From the NCBI RefSeq assembly GCF_018882295.1, contig NZ_JACVOR010000002.1, forward strand, positions 186,001-250,000: DNA of 64,000 nt, given 5' to 3'. The DNA comes from Polynucleobacter sp. 80A-SIGWE (lineage in GTDB: Bacteria; Pseudomonadota; Gammaproteobacteria; Burkholderiales; Burkholderiaceae). How positions within the stretch are numbered: the first letter of the stretch is position 1; each line of letters begins with the position of its first letter. The position numbers and the translations under genes were made by a program. This document shows positions 16,234 through 25,894 of the stretch, piece by piece. The notes beneath the pieces are model-generated. The model ran no database searches. It was not told where the DNA came from and worked only from the letters and a program-made list of their open reading frames with translations.

Positions 16234-17416
16234 TTTTTTAATATCCGCTCTCCTTTTGTTGATCTTGGTTCTGGTCCTCTTACTACGTCCATTATTTTTT
16301 CCGGCAAAAGAATCTGCAACCTCACGCCGTCAGATGAATGCTGCCATTTACAGGGAAGAGCTCGATAAGCTTGAGGCTGAGCGTACCGCCGGTACTGTTG
16401 ATGCGGGTAGTTACGAACAGTCTCATACAGAAATGCGTCAGCGACTTTTTCAGGATACGGATGAGGCGGATGATTTCGCTGTACTGAGATCTCCAAAGAA
16501 AACCATCCTTGGAATCTGCCTTTTTGTAATCTTGCTTTCAGCAGGCTTTTATTTCTATCTTGGTGATGCTTCTCGAATTGCGGAAAAGAATGCCGAGCAG
16601 CCAATGACTCAAGAGTCAGTTGAAAAGATGGTTGCAGAGTTTGCAGCGAAGATGGAAAAAGAGCCGGATAATTTGAAGGGCTGGGCCATGCTGGCGCGAT
16701 CCTATCGAATATTGGGCCGCAATGCTGAGGCTGCAAAAGCCTACGCGCGTGCTGGATCTTTTGTCGATTCTGACCCGCAATTATTGGCAGACTATGCCGA
16801 TGTGTTGGCGGCAAATGCAGATGGCAATTTTGCAGGCAAGCCTCAACAATTGATTAACAAAGCATTAGCTCTAGATCCGAATAATTTGCTGGCGCTATGG
16901 CTCTCTGGCACAGCAGCCTTTAATGCGCAAAACTATAAGGTGGCAGTGCAGTCTTGGGAGAAGTTAGCAAAACAGCTGCCTCCCGATACAGATGAGACTC
17001 GCGCAATTACTGCTTCAATTGCTGAAGCTCGTAGCAAGGGTGGGCTTCCTCCTGCTAGTGCTCCAGTGATCAGCAATCAAGGTGTGAGCGGCCAGGTTGG
17101 CATTTCTTCTGAACTGCAATCTAAAGTTAAAGCGGGTGATACTTTGATGGTGATTGCCCGTAAGCCAGGTGAACGCATGCCCGTTGCAGTTCTCAAGACT
17201 GCGGTTGCTGCATTCCCGATGAATTTTGTTTTAAATGATGCTCTGGCGATGAGTCCCAACGCCTTAATCTCTCAATTACCTGAAGTATCGGTTGAGGTGC
17301 GCATCTCCAAAACGGGAATGGCCATGCCAGAATCGGGTGACTTGATATCTGCGCCCCAAACGATCAAGGTGGGCACGACCAATGCTCGCCTGATGATCAA
17401 TCAAGTCAGGCCTTAA
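16226..17416 (+). CDS. ccmI: Cytochrome c maturation TPR protein CcmI
   Basis: A 396-residue membrane protein: helix 1 at about 4-24, a cytoplasmic coiled-coil loop (AIYREELDKLEAERTAG), helix 2 near 96-114, then a periplasmic domain with TPR repeats (LKGWAMLARSYRILGRNAEAAKAY and LADYADVLAAN near 150-210). It binds the C-terminal part of apocytochromes and guides them to CcmF/CcmH. I start at 16226, giving an eight-base overlap with ccmH. The longer reading begins inside ccmH. The last 130 residues form a beta-rich domain found in CycH-type proteins. Confidence 0.93.
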   Translation: MTSFLISALLLLILVLVLLLRPLFFPAKESATSRRQMNAAIYREELDKLEAERTAGTVDAGSYEQSHTEMRQRLFQDTDEADDFAVLRSPKKTILGICLFVILLSAGFYFYLGDASRIAEKNAEQPMTQESVEKMVAEFAAKMEKEPDNLKGWAMLARSYRILGRNAEAAKAYARAGSFVDSDPQLLADYADVLAANADGNFAGKPQQLINKALALDPNNLLALWLSGTAAFNAQNYKVAVQSWEKLAKQLPPDTDETRAITASIAEARSKGGLPPASAPVISNQGVSGQVGISSELQSKVKAGDTLMVIARKPGERMPVAVLKTAVAAFPMNFVLNDALAMSPNALISQLPEVSVEVRISKTGMAMPESGDLISAPQTIKVGTTNARLMINQVRP

Positions 17417-18178
17417 TTAGCCCCTACCGACAAATGGCATATTGGTTGCCATGATGGTCATCGACAGAATATTGCTCTCTAGGGGCAGTTGAGCCATGTG
17501 CAGTACGGCTTGCCCAACATGATCAACATCCATGAGTGGCTCCACCTTTTTTGAGCCATCAGCTTGCAAAATACCGGCTGCCATAGGAATAGTCATTTCA
17601 GTACCTGCATTGCCAATATCAATTTGACCGCAGGCAATATTGAATGGACGCCCATCCAAAGCAATAGATTTGGTTAGTCCAGTAATCGCATGCTTGGTAG
17701 TTGTGTATGGCGCTGACATGGGGCGGGGTGCGTGCGCTGAAATAGAGCCGTTGTTAATAATTCGGCCGCCCTGAGGTGATTGCGCCTTCATCATGCGAAT
17801 AGCTTCTTGCGAGCATAGAAAGGTGCCACAGAGATTGGCATTAACGACATTCATCCATTGCTCGTAACTCAGATCCTCCATAGGTATTGCTGGAGCTCCT
17901 ATGCCGGCATTATTAAAAAGCACATCAATACGGCCAAATTGTTTTTGGATGGCCGAAAATAAGTGCTTTACTTCCTCTGGCTTCCCTACGTCACAGGCGA
18001 CTGCTAGGCAGCTTTGCTTGGTTCCGCCAATGTCGTGGATAGCTTGATTGAGTTTTTCAAGATTTCTACCGGTAAGGACGACGCGAAATCCACCCTGCAA
18101 AAGTGCTTTTGCCGCAGCCTTGCCGATACCCGTGCCGGCTCCTGTTACTAGGGCTACCTTATTGGGGCTTGAGTTCAT
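17417..18178 (-). CDS. SDR family NAD(P)-dependent oxidoreductase
   Basis: A classical short-chain dehydrogenase of 253 residues. The cofactor motif TGAGTGIG is at 12-19, NNAG at 89-92, and the catalytic set is Ser145, Tyr158 and Lys162 (YTTTK). It should oxidise or reduce an alcohol/ketone in the cytoplasm. The C-terminal region ([19 protein letters not shown]) is typical of a subgroup common in Burkholderiales. The stop touches the ccmI stop on the other strand, so the two units are convergent without a visible terminator. Confidence 0.88.
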   Translation of the reverse strand: MNSSPNKVALVTGAGTGIGKAAAKALLQGGFRVVLTGRNLEKLNQAIHDIGGTKQSCLAVACDVGKPEEVKHLFSAIQKQFGRIDVLFNNAGIGAPAIPMEDLSYEQWMNVVNANLCGTFLCSQEAIRMMKAQSPQGGRIINNGSISAHAPRPMSAPYTTTKHAITGLTKSIALDGRPFNIACGQIDIGNAGTEMTIPMAAGILQADGSKKVEPLMDVDHVGQAVLHMAQLPLESNILSMTIMATNMPFVGRG

Positions 18179-18270
18179 TGTGATCCTAATAGTTCTCTGA
18201 AAACCCCCATCTTATCCCGAAACAATTGGAATGAATTCAATCTACTCTCGATCCCTGGGCTCGGGGCATA

Positions 18271-19605
18271 ATGGCAAAAACGAGAAGAATTCTTATGGAC
18301 TTCATACGCAAAAATATCTATAACCCCTTGGCAGTTGGCATTGCCTTTTTGATTCTGGTCGCCATCCTCTTTTCCACGCTGTGGGTTTTGGTACCACCAC
18401 CACCTCGGTCAATTGAGTTGGCAACTGGTTTCCCAACTGGCCTTTATCAGAAATTTGGAGAAAGACTCCAAAGCGAGCTTGCTGAGCAGGGCGTATCGAT
18501 GAAGTTACGTACTACTGGCGGAACAGGTGACAACTTAGCCCTATTAGCTGACGAGAACTCTGGCGTTGATTTTGCGATGGTCCAAGGTGGTGTGGCAGAC
18601 CTGTCTAAACATCCCAACTTAGTTTCGATTGCGGGTGTGTTTTATGAGCCAGTTTGGGTTTGGTACAGAGAGTCGAGCTTTAAAAATGAAGCTGGAAAGC
18701 TAAGTCTATTAGGCCAGCTAAAGGGTAAACGCGTTTCTATCGGTAATGACGGTAGTGGCACATTGACTTTGGCTTCCCAGCTGCTTGAAGCAAGCGGATT
18801 AGGCATGAATGATTTTCATGCTGAAAAGTTGAAGCCTCTTGATGCCTTAGAGAAATTTAAAAAAGGCGAGCTAGATGCTGTCTTTATTGTTAGCGCTGCT
18901 GAGGCACCCATTCTAAGAAAGTTTTATGAAACCCCCGGTATTCGCTTGATGAGTTTTGAGCAGGCGGATGCTTATGTTCATTTGTTCCCTTTCTTATCAA
19001 AGGTCACCGTTCCACGTGGGGTTGTCAGTATTGCGTACGATCTTCCGCGTCAAGACATCCAGGTCTTGGCTGCCACAGCAACTTTGGTGGGGAAGGATGA
19101 TATTAGCCCCGCCTTAGTAACTTTATTGCTTGGCGATACATACGATATTTTAAAAACTTATTCTTATCTACAAAAGCCGGGAGAGTTTCCGTCTGGCACT
19201 GGTCTAGATTTTCCTTTGCATGTAGATGCTGAAATTTACTTAAAAGATGGCCCATCTTTCTTGCATCGCCACCTTCCTTTCTGGACGGCAGTTTGGATTG
19301 GACGCTTCGCCAAAATTGTCATTCCATTGTTGGTGATTTTCATTCCCTTATTTACTTATATTCCAGCAGCTAAGAATTTCTTCTTACGACTGAAGTTATC
19401 TAGGGTGTATGAAGAGCTCAAGATCATAGAAAGAAATGCGTCTATCCCAGAGTTAAAAGAAAAGAACTATAAGGATTTGGCGGATATTGAACGGAGAGTA
19501 GGTAATATCAAAGTCTCCATGCTCGATGCCAAAGAGTTGTATGACTTAAAAGGGCATGTCGGCGAGGTACGCGGCCGTTTAAATTTGCATTCCGAATCGG
19601 TTTAA
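18271..19605 (+). CDS. Orphan TAXI family TRAP-type binding protein with membrane anchors
   Basis: A 444-residue TAXI-type solute-binding protein: IELATGFPTGLYQKFGERL, LRTTGGTGDNLALLADENSGVDFAMVQGG and GKRVSIGNDGSGTLTLA. It has an N-terminal uncleaved-looking helix (LAVGIAFLILVAILFSTLWVL) and a second helix near 345-365 (IVIPLLVIFIPLFTYIP), followed by a charged helical tail. It thus looks membrane-bound rather than free in the periplasm. No TRAP permease is adjacent. The partner is unknown. An ATG nine codons downstream is an alternative start. Confidence 0.85.
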   Translation: MAKTRRILMDFIRKNIYNPLAVGIAFLILVAILFSTLWVLVPPPPRSIELATGFPTGLYQKFGERLQSELAEQGVSMKLRTTGGTGDNLALLADENSGVDFAMVQGGVADLSKHPNLVSIAGVFYEPVWVWYRESSFKNEAGKLSLLGQLKGKRVSIGNDGSGTLTLASQLLEASGLGMNDFHAEKLKPLDALEKFKKGELDAVFIVSAAEAPILRKFYETPGIRLMSFEQADAYVHLFPFLSKVTVPRGVVSIAYDLPRQDIQVLAATATLVGKDDISPALVTLLLGDTYDILKTYSYLQKPGEFPSGTGLDFPLHVDAEIYLKDGPSFLHRHLPFWTAVWIGRFAKIVIPLLVIFIPLFTYIPAAKNFFLRLKLSRVYEELKIIERNASIPELKEKNYKDLADIERRVGNIKVSMLDAKELYDLKGHVGEVRGRLNLHSESV

Positions 19606-19628
19606 CGGTCAGCGCCTAAAATAAGCAC

Positions 19629-20384
19629 ATGACCCTCTCCAGCCTGTCGCCACCGCTTACACCCCTTAAAGAATTGGCTGATTCTCTTCGGGGTGATGGT
19701 TTTGCGATTGTCTCCGCGAGTGATGTTGCGCAAATAGCGCATGTTGACCTTGATCAACTGCAAGACCTCACCCAGTTTTGGGAAGAGTTGCCGCGTGATC
19801 CTTATCTCAGGGATGGTGGGCGTTATCGTTTTCGCCGCCATTCTAGTTTTGAGATCAAAGGTGATTCTTTGACTATGGTTCCACATCGTGCCCATTGGCA
19901 GTCTGTGAACTACAACGCATTACATGGTGGTATAGAGCGCTGGTTTGAGCCATCACAATCTCAACTCACAAGCAATCCTGCCTGGGGATCTCTTTTACTT
20001 GGTTTGGCTCATGTACTGAATGGTGTTAAGCAAGTCAATACCTGGTTTGTTGAGGCGCACCAATTTAGGATTGATACGACAGATGGCATTGGGCGGCCAA
20101 CTCCTGAGGGGGCCCATCGCGATGGCGTAGATTTTGTGGCCGTATTTTTACTTAATCGAGTTGGTATCAAAGGCGGGGAAACTCGAATTTTTGATGCAGG
20201 TGGTTCTGCTGGTTTGCGGTTTACGCTGACTGAACCTTGGTCTTTGTTGCTCATGAATGATGAAAGAATGATTCATGAATCAACCCCTATTCAGCCTTTA
20301 GGGCCTCACGGTTTTAGGGATACCTTAGTGCTCACCTTCCGCTCAAATGGCTTCCAGGATTCACCTAATCGTAGTCAGCAGTAA
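19629..20384 (+). CDS. 2OG-Fe(II) oxygenase family protein
   Basis: A 251-residue member of the 2OG-Fe dioxygenase group that includes bacterial free-amino-acid hydroxylases. Iron ligands are visible as His163-x-Asp165 (GAHRDGVDF) and His216 (MIHESTPI), with Arg230 as the 2-oxoglutarate anchor (RDTLVLTF). These enzymes hydroxylate a small substrate with oxygen and 2-oxoglutarate. The exact substrate is unknown. An MFS gene starts seven bases downstream, so export or uptake of the product or substrate is a reasonable inference. Confidence 0.82.
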   Translation: MTLSSLSPPLTPLKELADSLRGDGFAIVSASDVAQIAHVDLDQLQDLTQFWEELPRDPYLRDGGRYRFRRHSSFEIKGDSLTMVPHRAHWQSVNYNALHGGIERWFEPSQSQLTSNPAWGSLLLGLAHVLNGVKQVNTWFVEAHQFRIDTTDGIGRPTPEGAHRDGVDFVAVFLLNRVGIKGGETRIFDAGGSAGLRFTLTEPWSLLLMNDERMIHESTPIQPLGPHGFRDTLVLTFRSNGFQDSPNRSQQ

Positions 20385-20390
20385 ACCCTT

Positions 20391-21635
20391 ATGCGTCTTA
20401 AACCTACCGGCTACACACCTTTTATGCTCATGGCGCAAACTTGTGCGCTCTTAGGTTTTGCTTGTTACGCCGTAGTTCTGACAACTCTGCAAGAAGAGTG
20501 GCATCTCAGCAACTTGCAATCAGGCTTAATTGCCAGTGCCTTCTTCTTTGGTTATATGTTGATGGTCCCATTGGCGACAGCACTCACTGATCGCGTTGAT
20601 GCAAAAAAAGTTTATCTTATAGGTGGTCTTTCCGCGACTTGTGGCTTATTAGGTATGGGTCTTTTTGCCTATAACTTCTGGACCGCCTTGATCTTTATGG
20701 CTCTGAATGGTGCTGGTTTAGCCGGCACTTATATGCCCGGCTTAAAAATTCTATCGGATCGTATTAAGACGGGTGAGTTAAGTCGCCACATTGCCTTCTA
20801 TACAGCTTTTTTTGGCATTGGTACCGGCTTCTCTTACCTCTGCTCAGGTTGGATCTTGGATGGTTTAGGTTGGCGCTATGTTTTCGGAATCATTGCCCTA
20901 GGCCCATTCACCGCTTTATTGATTGTGCTTCTATTTATTCCTGCGCTCACTCATGAAAAATGGCATGGCCCAATTCGGATTCGATTGCACGATATTTTTC
21001 CAGTGGATAAATGGCGTTTGGTCTTGCAAGATAAAACAGCTTCAGGTTTTATTTTTGGTTACACCGTGCACTCAATAGAGTTGTTTGCTTCTCGTAGTTG
21101 GATAGTGGCTTTTTTTGGTTTCTGTGCGATTGTGACAGGCGACCCTTTTCTATTGACCGCCACTACCCTTGCTGGCGTGATTAATTTTTTTGGTGTTCCG
21201 GCATCCATCATTGGAAATGAGATTGCCTTAAGAATAGGGCGCCAAAAATGGATCTTCTTTGTCATGCTATCTAGCGCGGCATGTGGAGTGGCGCTGGCCT
21301 CTTCAACTGGACAATCTTGGTGGTTAATTGTTGCTTTAGCAGTCGGGCACACCATTTTCATCATGGCAGATTCTGCTACTTTGACAGCTGGTTTAGTGGT
21401 TAGCGCTCAAGAAAACATTAAAGGTGCTGCGATGGGCCTTCACTCCTTAATGGGTTTTGGAGGCGGCTTATTAGGCCCGGCCATTTTTGGTTTTGTTCTC
21501 GATTTAACGGGTTCACGTGCATCGCAAATGTCTTGGGTTTGGGCCTACGCCGCCGTAGTAGTTTGGGGCGTGTTATTTGTTCTGTATGAGCGTCGTAATG
21601 GTTGGGTTAGCAAGCCTCTAAGTCACAATAAATGA
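20391..21635 (+). CDS. MFS transporter
   Basis: A 414-residue protein with about 12 hydrophobic helices. The loop between helices 2 and 3 carries the MFS signature-like LATALTDRVDAKKVYLIG, and helix 1-2 contains EEWHLSNLQSGLIASAFFFGYM. The substrate cannot be named. It is cotranscribed with the 2OG oxygenase gene before it, and ccoI begins eight bases later, so it may also be read into the cco genes. Confidence 0.88.
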   Translation: MRLKPTGYTPFMLMAQTCALLGFACYAVVLTTLQEEWHLSNLQSGLIASAFFFGYMLMVPLATALTDRVDAKKVYLIGGLSATCGLLGMGLFAYNFWTALIFMALNGAGLAGTYMPGLKILSDRIKTGELSRHIAFYTAFFGIGTGFSYLCSGWILDGLGWRYVFGIIALGPFTALLIVLLFIPALTHEKWHGPIRIRLHDIFPVDKWRLVLQDKTASGFIFGYTVHSIELFASRSWIVAFFGFCAIVTGDPFLLTATTLAGVINFFGVPASIIGNEIALRIGRQKWIFFVMLSSAACGVALASSTGQSWWLIVALAVGHTIFIMADSATLTAGLVVSAQENIKGAAMGLHSLMGFGGGLLGPAIFGFVLDLTGSRASQMSWVWAYAAVVVWGVLFVLYERRNGWVSKPLSHNK

Positions 21636-21642
21636 TTCATTC

Positions 21643-24081
21643 ATGAATTCTAGTTTGCCAAGCAATAGCTGTTATCACTGTGGAAGTTTTATTCTTCCCG
21701 GTGACTCATATGAGCTTGAGCTGAGTGGCATTAATAGAAAATTCTGTTGTGCTGGTTGTATGGCGATTGCACAAACCATACATGGCGAAGGCTTAGAAGT
21801 CTTCTATGCACGTCGCGCACAGTCAAGCGATAAGCCTGCGGCTTACCTTGCTTCAAATGAAATTCCCGATAGCCTGGTTCCCTATGATGATCCCTCTTTG
21901 CTTGGGCGCTATACCCGACCCAGTGGTGAGGAAGGAAATTTAGAGACTACCTTAAGGCTCGAGAAAATTCGTTGTGCTGCTTGTGTCTGGCTATGTGAGC
22001 AACATTTACGACGCATTCCTGGTGTTAAAGATGTGCAGATTAACTACGTGAGCCAAAAGGTCAAGGCAGAATTTTCGCCAGAGCAAACTAGCCTAGCGCG
22101 TTTACTATTTGAGGTTGAACGTATTGGTTATGAGGCCTGGCCTTTTGAGCCCTCACTTTCTATTGAAAAGTCCAAGAAAGAACGCCGTCAATTACTCACG
22201 AGGCTTGGGGTTGCGTTATTAGGCATGATGCAAGTCATGATGTATGCCTGGCCTAGTTATGTTGGCGATAGCGATATCACTGCGGAGTATGACCTGCTAT
22301 TAGGTTGGACTAGTTGGGCTCTCACTGTTCCAGTAATGGTCTATTCAGCTGGTCCAATTTTTCAAGCAGCATGGCGAAGTGTTGCTTCATTTCGTCAAAC
22401 GCATATGCTCGGTATGGATGTGCCAATTGCCCTAGCGTTGGCGCTAGCATTTAGTGCCGGTACCGTGAATCTCGCAACTGGTTCCGGTCAAGGTTACTTT
22501 GATTCCATCACTATGTTTGTCGCCTTTATTTTGGCCGCTCGCTACGTGGAGTTATTAGCTCGTCAAGATGCGCAGGGTGGAGCAGAGGCTTTAGCAAAAC
22601 AGTTGCCAGCGACTTGTGAGAGAGTACCGAACTATCCCGCGTCTCAGCAAGTGGAAATTGTTCCAGTGATTAACTGCAACCCTGGTGAGGTTCTTCGTGT
22701 TCCTCCGGGTGATGTTGTTCCGGCTGACGGTATTTTGATCGAGTGTGAGAGCGCTCTGGATGAATCGCTTCTTACTGGAGAGTCAAAGCCGATTGACAAG
22801 AAAATTGGCGATCGAGTCTACGCAGGCACACACAATATTCTGAATCCCATGTTGATGAGAATCGATGCAGTCGGTCAGTCGACTCGCATCGCCGGTATCG
22901 CATCATTACTTGATCAGGCATTGCAAGCTAAACCTTTGATGGTGAGTCTCGCAGAAAAGTGGGCTGGATATTTTGTCGGCTTTCTGTTGATTGCTGCTTT
23001 TCTATCTTCAGCAATTTGGTGGTATGTCGATCCCAGCAGGGCTTGGACAGTTTTGGTTTCTGTATTGGTTGCTAGTTGTCCTTGTGCTTTATCACTCGCT
23101 GTACCGACGGCGATGGCAGCAGCTCAAGGTGCTGTTACTAAATTGGGCTTATTGATTGTGCGTGGCCACGTACTTGAAGGTTTGGTCAAATCTACCGACT
23201 TGGTGCTGGACAAAACTGGCACGCTCACTATGGGTCAACCAGAACTCAAAGAAGTCCTGATTGCTCGCCCAGAGTTTTCAAGAGGAGATGTTCTCAGTCT
23301 GGCTGCGTCAATTGAGGCGGGCCAAAAACATCCTCTTGCACTGTCCATATTGCGTGCTGCTCAAGCCGAGAATTGCTCACCAGCCGTTTTATCTGAAGCG
23401 GTTACTAATCAATTGGGGAAAGGCCTGAGCTCAGGCGTATATCGATTAGGAAGTGCCGTCTGGATAGGTGCTCAACAGATTGCGCAAGAGGGGCAGTATG
23501 GTCAAGTGCATTTGGCGGATGACAAAGGAATAATTGCGAGCTTTCTATTTCTGGATACTCCAAGAGCGGGGCTTGAAAAATTATTGGCTGCTGCAAAATC
23601 TCGCAAGATCACTGTGCATTTAGTGTCTGGCGATGATCCTGGTACGGTAGCGTGGTGGGCAGAGCGTGTAGGTATCGACAGATTTAAAGGTGCCTGCTCG
23701 CCAGAAGATAAGTATCACTACATTGAGCATTTGCAAAAAGAGGGCCACTTCGTTTGGGCAATTGGTGATGGCATTAACGATGCGCCTTTGTTAGCGAGGG
23801 CAGATGTCTCGATTGCTGTTGGAGCTGGGGCACCTCTTGCTACTGCAGGTGCAGATGCGATTTTGACTGCGAGCTCTTTAGCTCCTTTAGCTCAATCTCT
23901 ACTGTTGGCGGATAAAACCCAGCGGATTATTAAAGAAAACTTGATCTGGGCTTTGGTTTACAACTTGCTAGCGATTCCTGCGGCCATGATGGGTTGGGTC
24001 AACCCTTGGGTTGCGGGCATAGGTATGTCCTTATCCTCTCTTGCAGTCACATTAAACGCCTGGCGCCTCAGAAAGGCCTAG
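21643..24081 (+). CDS. ccoI: Copper-translocating P-type ATPase CcoI (FixI)
   Basis: An 812-residue P1B-type ATPase that moves copper for cbb3 oxidase assembly. The N-terminus has the cysteine-rich segment CYHCG...FCCAGCM (10-39) and an HMA domain with CAAC at 111-114. Then come LLTGES (377-382), the transmembrane metal site CPC at 479-481, the phosphorylated aspartate in DKTGTLT (523-529), and GDGINDAPLLARADV. The order ccoI-ccoS-ccoNOQP is the classic arrangement with ccoGHIS genes. It lies upstream of the FNR-controlled promoter, so it is probably read from a different one. Confidence 0.95.
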   Translation: MNSSLPSNSCYHCGSFILPGDSYELELSGINRKFCCAGCMAIAQTIHGEGLEVFYARRAQSSDKPAAYLASNEIPDSLVPYDDPSLLGRYTRPSGEEGNLETTLRLEKIRCAACVWLCEQHLRRIPGVKDVQINYVSQKVKAEFSPEQTSLARLLFEVERIGYEAWPFEPSLSIEKSKKERRQLLTRLGVALLGMMQVMMYAWPSYVGDSDITAEYDLLLGWTSWALTVPVMVYSAGPIFQAAWRSVASFRQTHMLGMDVPIALALALAFSAGTVNLATGSGQGYFDSITMFVAFILAARYVELLARQDAQGGAEALAKQLPATCERVPNYPASQQVEIVPVINCNPGEVLRVPPGDVVPADGILIECESALDESLLTGESKPIDKKIGDRVYAGTHNILNPMLMRIDAVGQSTRIAGIASLLDQALQAKPLMVSLAEKWAGYFVGFLLIAAFLSSAIWWYVDPSRAWTVLVSVLVASCPCALSLAVPTAMAAAQGAVTKLGLLIVRGHVLEGLVKSTDLVLDKTGTLTMGQPELKEVLIARPEFSRGDVLSLAASIEAGQKHPLALSILRAAQAENCSPAVLSEAVTNQLGKGLSSGVYRLGSAVWIGAQQIAQEGQYGQVHLADDKGIIASFLFLDTPRAGLEKLLAAAKSRKITVHLVSGDDPGTVAWWAERVGIDRFKGACSPEDKYHYIEHLQKEGHFVWAIGDGINDAPLLARADVSIAVGAGAPLATAGADAILTASSLAPLAQSLLLADKTQRIIKENLIWALVYNLLAIPAAMMGWVNPWVAGIGMSLSSLAVTLNAWRLRKA

Positions 24082-24090
24082 ACTAGAGGG

Positions 24091-24270
24091 ATGGAAAGCC
24101 TTTTTCTCTTAATTCCCATTTCTTTGCTTTTAATTGGCCTTTTGGCCTGGATTTTCTATTGGTCTGTGAAGGCAGGGCAATTTGATGATTTAGAGGGTCC
24201 AGCGGAGGCCATTTTGATGGATGATGATACCCCCAAATCCAAAAATGTTAGTGAATACTCACAAAAATAG
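24091..24270 (+). CDS. ccoS: Cbb3-type oxidase assembly protein CcoS
   Basis: A 59-residue protein: one membrane helix (SLFLLIPISLLLIGLLAWIFYW) followed by VKAGQFDDLEGPAEAILMDDD, the invariant part of CcoS. It is needed for inserting haem and copper cofactors into cbb3 oxidase. It begins nine bases after ccoI. I translated it by hand. Confidence 0.95.
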   Translation: MESLFLLIPISLLLIGLLAWIFYWSVKAGQFDDLEGPAEAILMDDDTPKSKNVSEYSQK

Positions 24271-24344
24271 CTATATTTTTTAAGTATTTAGCCAATATAG
24301 CGAAATCAATTGAGTTGTAAAAAGCGTAAATGCACGCATCCTTT

Positions 24345-24358
24345 TTGATATAGATCAA
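24345..24358 (+). promoter_or_regulatory. FNR/ANR box (TTGATATAGATCAA)
   Basis: This is a perfect TTGAT-N4-ATCAA palindrome, the binding site of the oxygen sensor FNR/ANR. Its centre is 41-42 bases before the start point predicted from the -10 box below, the spacing of class II activation. The likely regulator is the FNR-type protein encoded at 29633-30391. Confidence 0.9.
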
Positions 24359-24380
24359 AACACCCCCTTAGGCTTACTTT

Positions 24381-24386
24381 GATAAT
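24381..24386 (+). promoter_or_regulatory. -10 element of the FNR-dependent ccoN promoter
   Basis: GATAAT (in context TTTGATAAT) matches the -10 consensus at five of six positions. A start site near 24393 follows, giving a 48-base leader with AGGAG before ccoN. There is no good -35 box, as expected where FNR occupies that place. Confidence 0.6.
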
Positions 24387-24440
24387 GGCTTCAGTCTATT
24401 TGGATTATGTCGCTGTTTGGTCACAAAAAAAGGAGAAACC

Positions 24441-25883
24441 ATGGGACTTACCGTGGGGAACAATCAAGATACCTTCAATTACAAGGTTGTCAGCCAATTT
24501 GCCATCGTTACGGTTCTTTGGGGAATTGTGGGCATGCTCGTGGGGGTTGTACTTGCCGCGCAGCTCATTTGGCCTGATATCACTTTTAATATTCCATGGC
24601 TAAGTTACGGTCGCTTGCGTCCTTTGCATACCAATGCGGTGATTTTTGCTTTCGGTGGATCGGCGTTGTTTGCAACGTCCTATTACATCGTGCAGCGTAC
24701 CTGCCAAGCACGACTCTTTTGTGACAAGCTAGCAGCATTTACCTTCTGGGGTTGGCAGGCTGTAATTGTGTTGGCAGCGGTGACATTGCCTTTGGGCATT
24801 TCAACCTCTAAGGAATACGCAGAGCTTGAGTGGCCGATTGATATTTTGATTACCTTGGTTTGGGTTGCCTATGCAGTGGTGTTCTTCGGCACCATCATGA
24901 AGCGCAAAACAAAACACATTTATGTTTCCAATTGGTTCTTTGGCGCATACATCCTGACGATTGCCATTCTGCATATTTTTAATAACTTAGAAATGCCAGC
25001 AAGTTTGTGGAAATCCTATTCCGCATACGCTGGTGTGCAAGATGCCATGGTGCAGTGGTGGTATGGTCATAATGCAGTTGGCTTCTTCTTGACTACCAGC
25101 TTCTTGGGCATGATGTACTACTTCATTCCTAAGCAAGCAGAACGTCCAATCTACTCATATCGTTTGTCTATCGTCCACTTCTGGGCTTTGAACTTTACCT
25201 ATATGTGGGCAGGCCCTCACCATCTACAACATACTTCTTTGCCTGACTGGACTCAGTCACTTGGAACAGTGTTTTCAATTATTTTGTTGGCTCCATCATG
25301 GGGTGGCATGATCAACGGCATCATGACTTTGTCTGGTGCTTGGTTTAAATTGCGCACCGATCCAATCTTGAAATTCTTGGTAGTGGCATTGTCTTTCTAC
25401 GGTATGTCTACGTTTGAAGGCTCAATGATGTCTATTAAGACTGTGAATAGCTTGTCGCATTACACCGACTGGACTATTGGACACGTACACTCAGGCGCCC
25501 TTGGTTGGGTTGCCATGATTACGATCGGCTCTTTGTACTATTTGATCCCACGTTTAGTTGGGCAAAAAGATATGTACAGCACGCGCTTAATTGAAGTGCA
25601 TTTCTGGATCGCTACGATTGGTGTTGTTCTTTACATCGCTGCGATGTGGATTGCCGGAGTAATGCAAGGTCTGATGTGGAGAGCTTTCGAGCCAGACGGA
25701 ACCTTGACCTACAGCTTCGTTGAGTCAGTAAAAGCAACATTCCCCTTCTATGTGATTCGTTTGTTAGGTGGCGTCTGTTACTTAAGCGGCATGTTCTTGA
25801 TGGCATACAACGTTTACAAGACAGTGATTGGTAAAACATTCGTGAACGCCCCAATTCCACAAACAACTGCAACTACTCACTAA
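24441..25883 (+). CDS. ccoN: Cbb3-type cytochrome c oxidase subunit I CcoN
   Basis: The catalytic subunit, 480 residues with about 12 helices, reduces oxygen to water at a haem b3-CuB centre and pumps protons. Features include [29 protein letters not shown] with a CuB-ligand histidine, [14 protein letters not shown], and [17 protein letters not shown]. The ATG at 24441 has AGGAGAAACC directly before it, so I chose it over the ATG at 24417. It heads ccoNOQP-G-H and follows the FNR box. Confidence 0.97.
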   Translation: MGLTVGNNQDTFNYKVVSQFAIVTVLWGIVGMLVGVVLAAQLIWPDITFNIPWLSYGRLRPLHTNAVIFAFGGSALFATSYYIVQRTCQARLFCDKLAAFTFWGWQAVIVLAAVTLPLGISTSKEYAELEWPIDILITLVWVAYAVVFFGTIMKRKTKHIYVSNWFFGAYILTIAILHIFNNLEMPASLWKSYSAYAGVQDAMVQWWYGHNAVGFFLTTSFLGMMYYFIPKQAERPIYSYRLSIVHFWALNFTYMWAGPHHLQHTSLPDWTQSLGTVFSIILLAPSWGGMINGIMTLSGAWFKLRTDPILKFLVVALSFYGMSTFEGSMMSIKTVNSLSHYTDWTIGHVHSGALGWVAMITIGSLYYLIPRLVGQKDMYSTRLIEVHFWIATIGVVLYIAAMWIAGVMQGLMWRAFEPDGTLTYSFVESVKATFPFYVIRLLGGVCYLSGMFLMAYNVYKTVIGKTFVNAPIPQTTATTH

Positions 25884-25894
25884 GGAGAAGAAAA

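Noticed and set aside
16230..16814. A 194-codon frame on the minus strand inside ccmI
   Set aside because: The protein is rich in His, Gln and Pro with no family resemblance. It is a shadow of the TPR coding strand.
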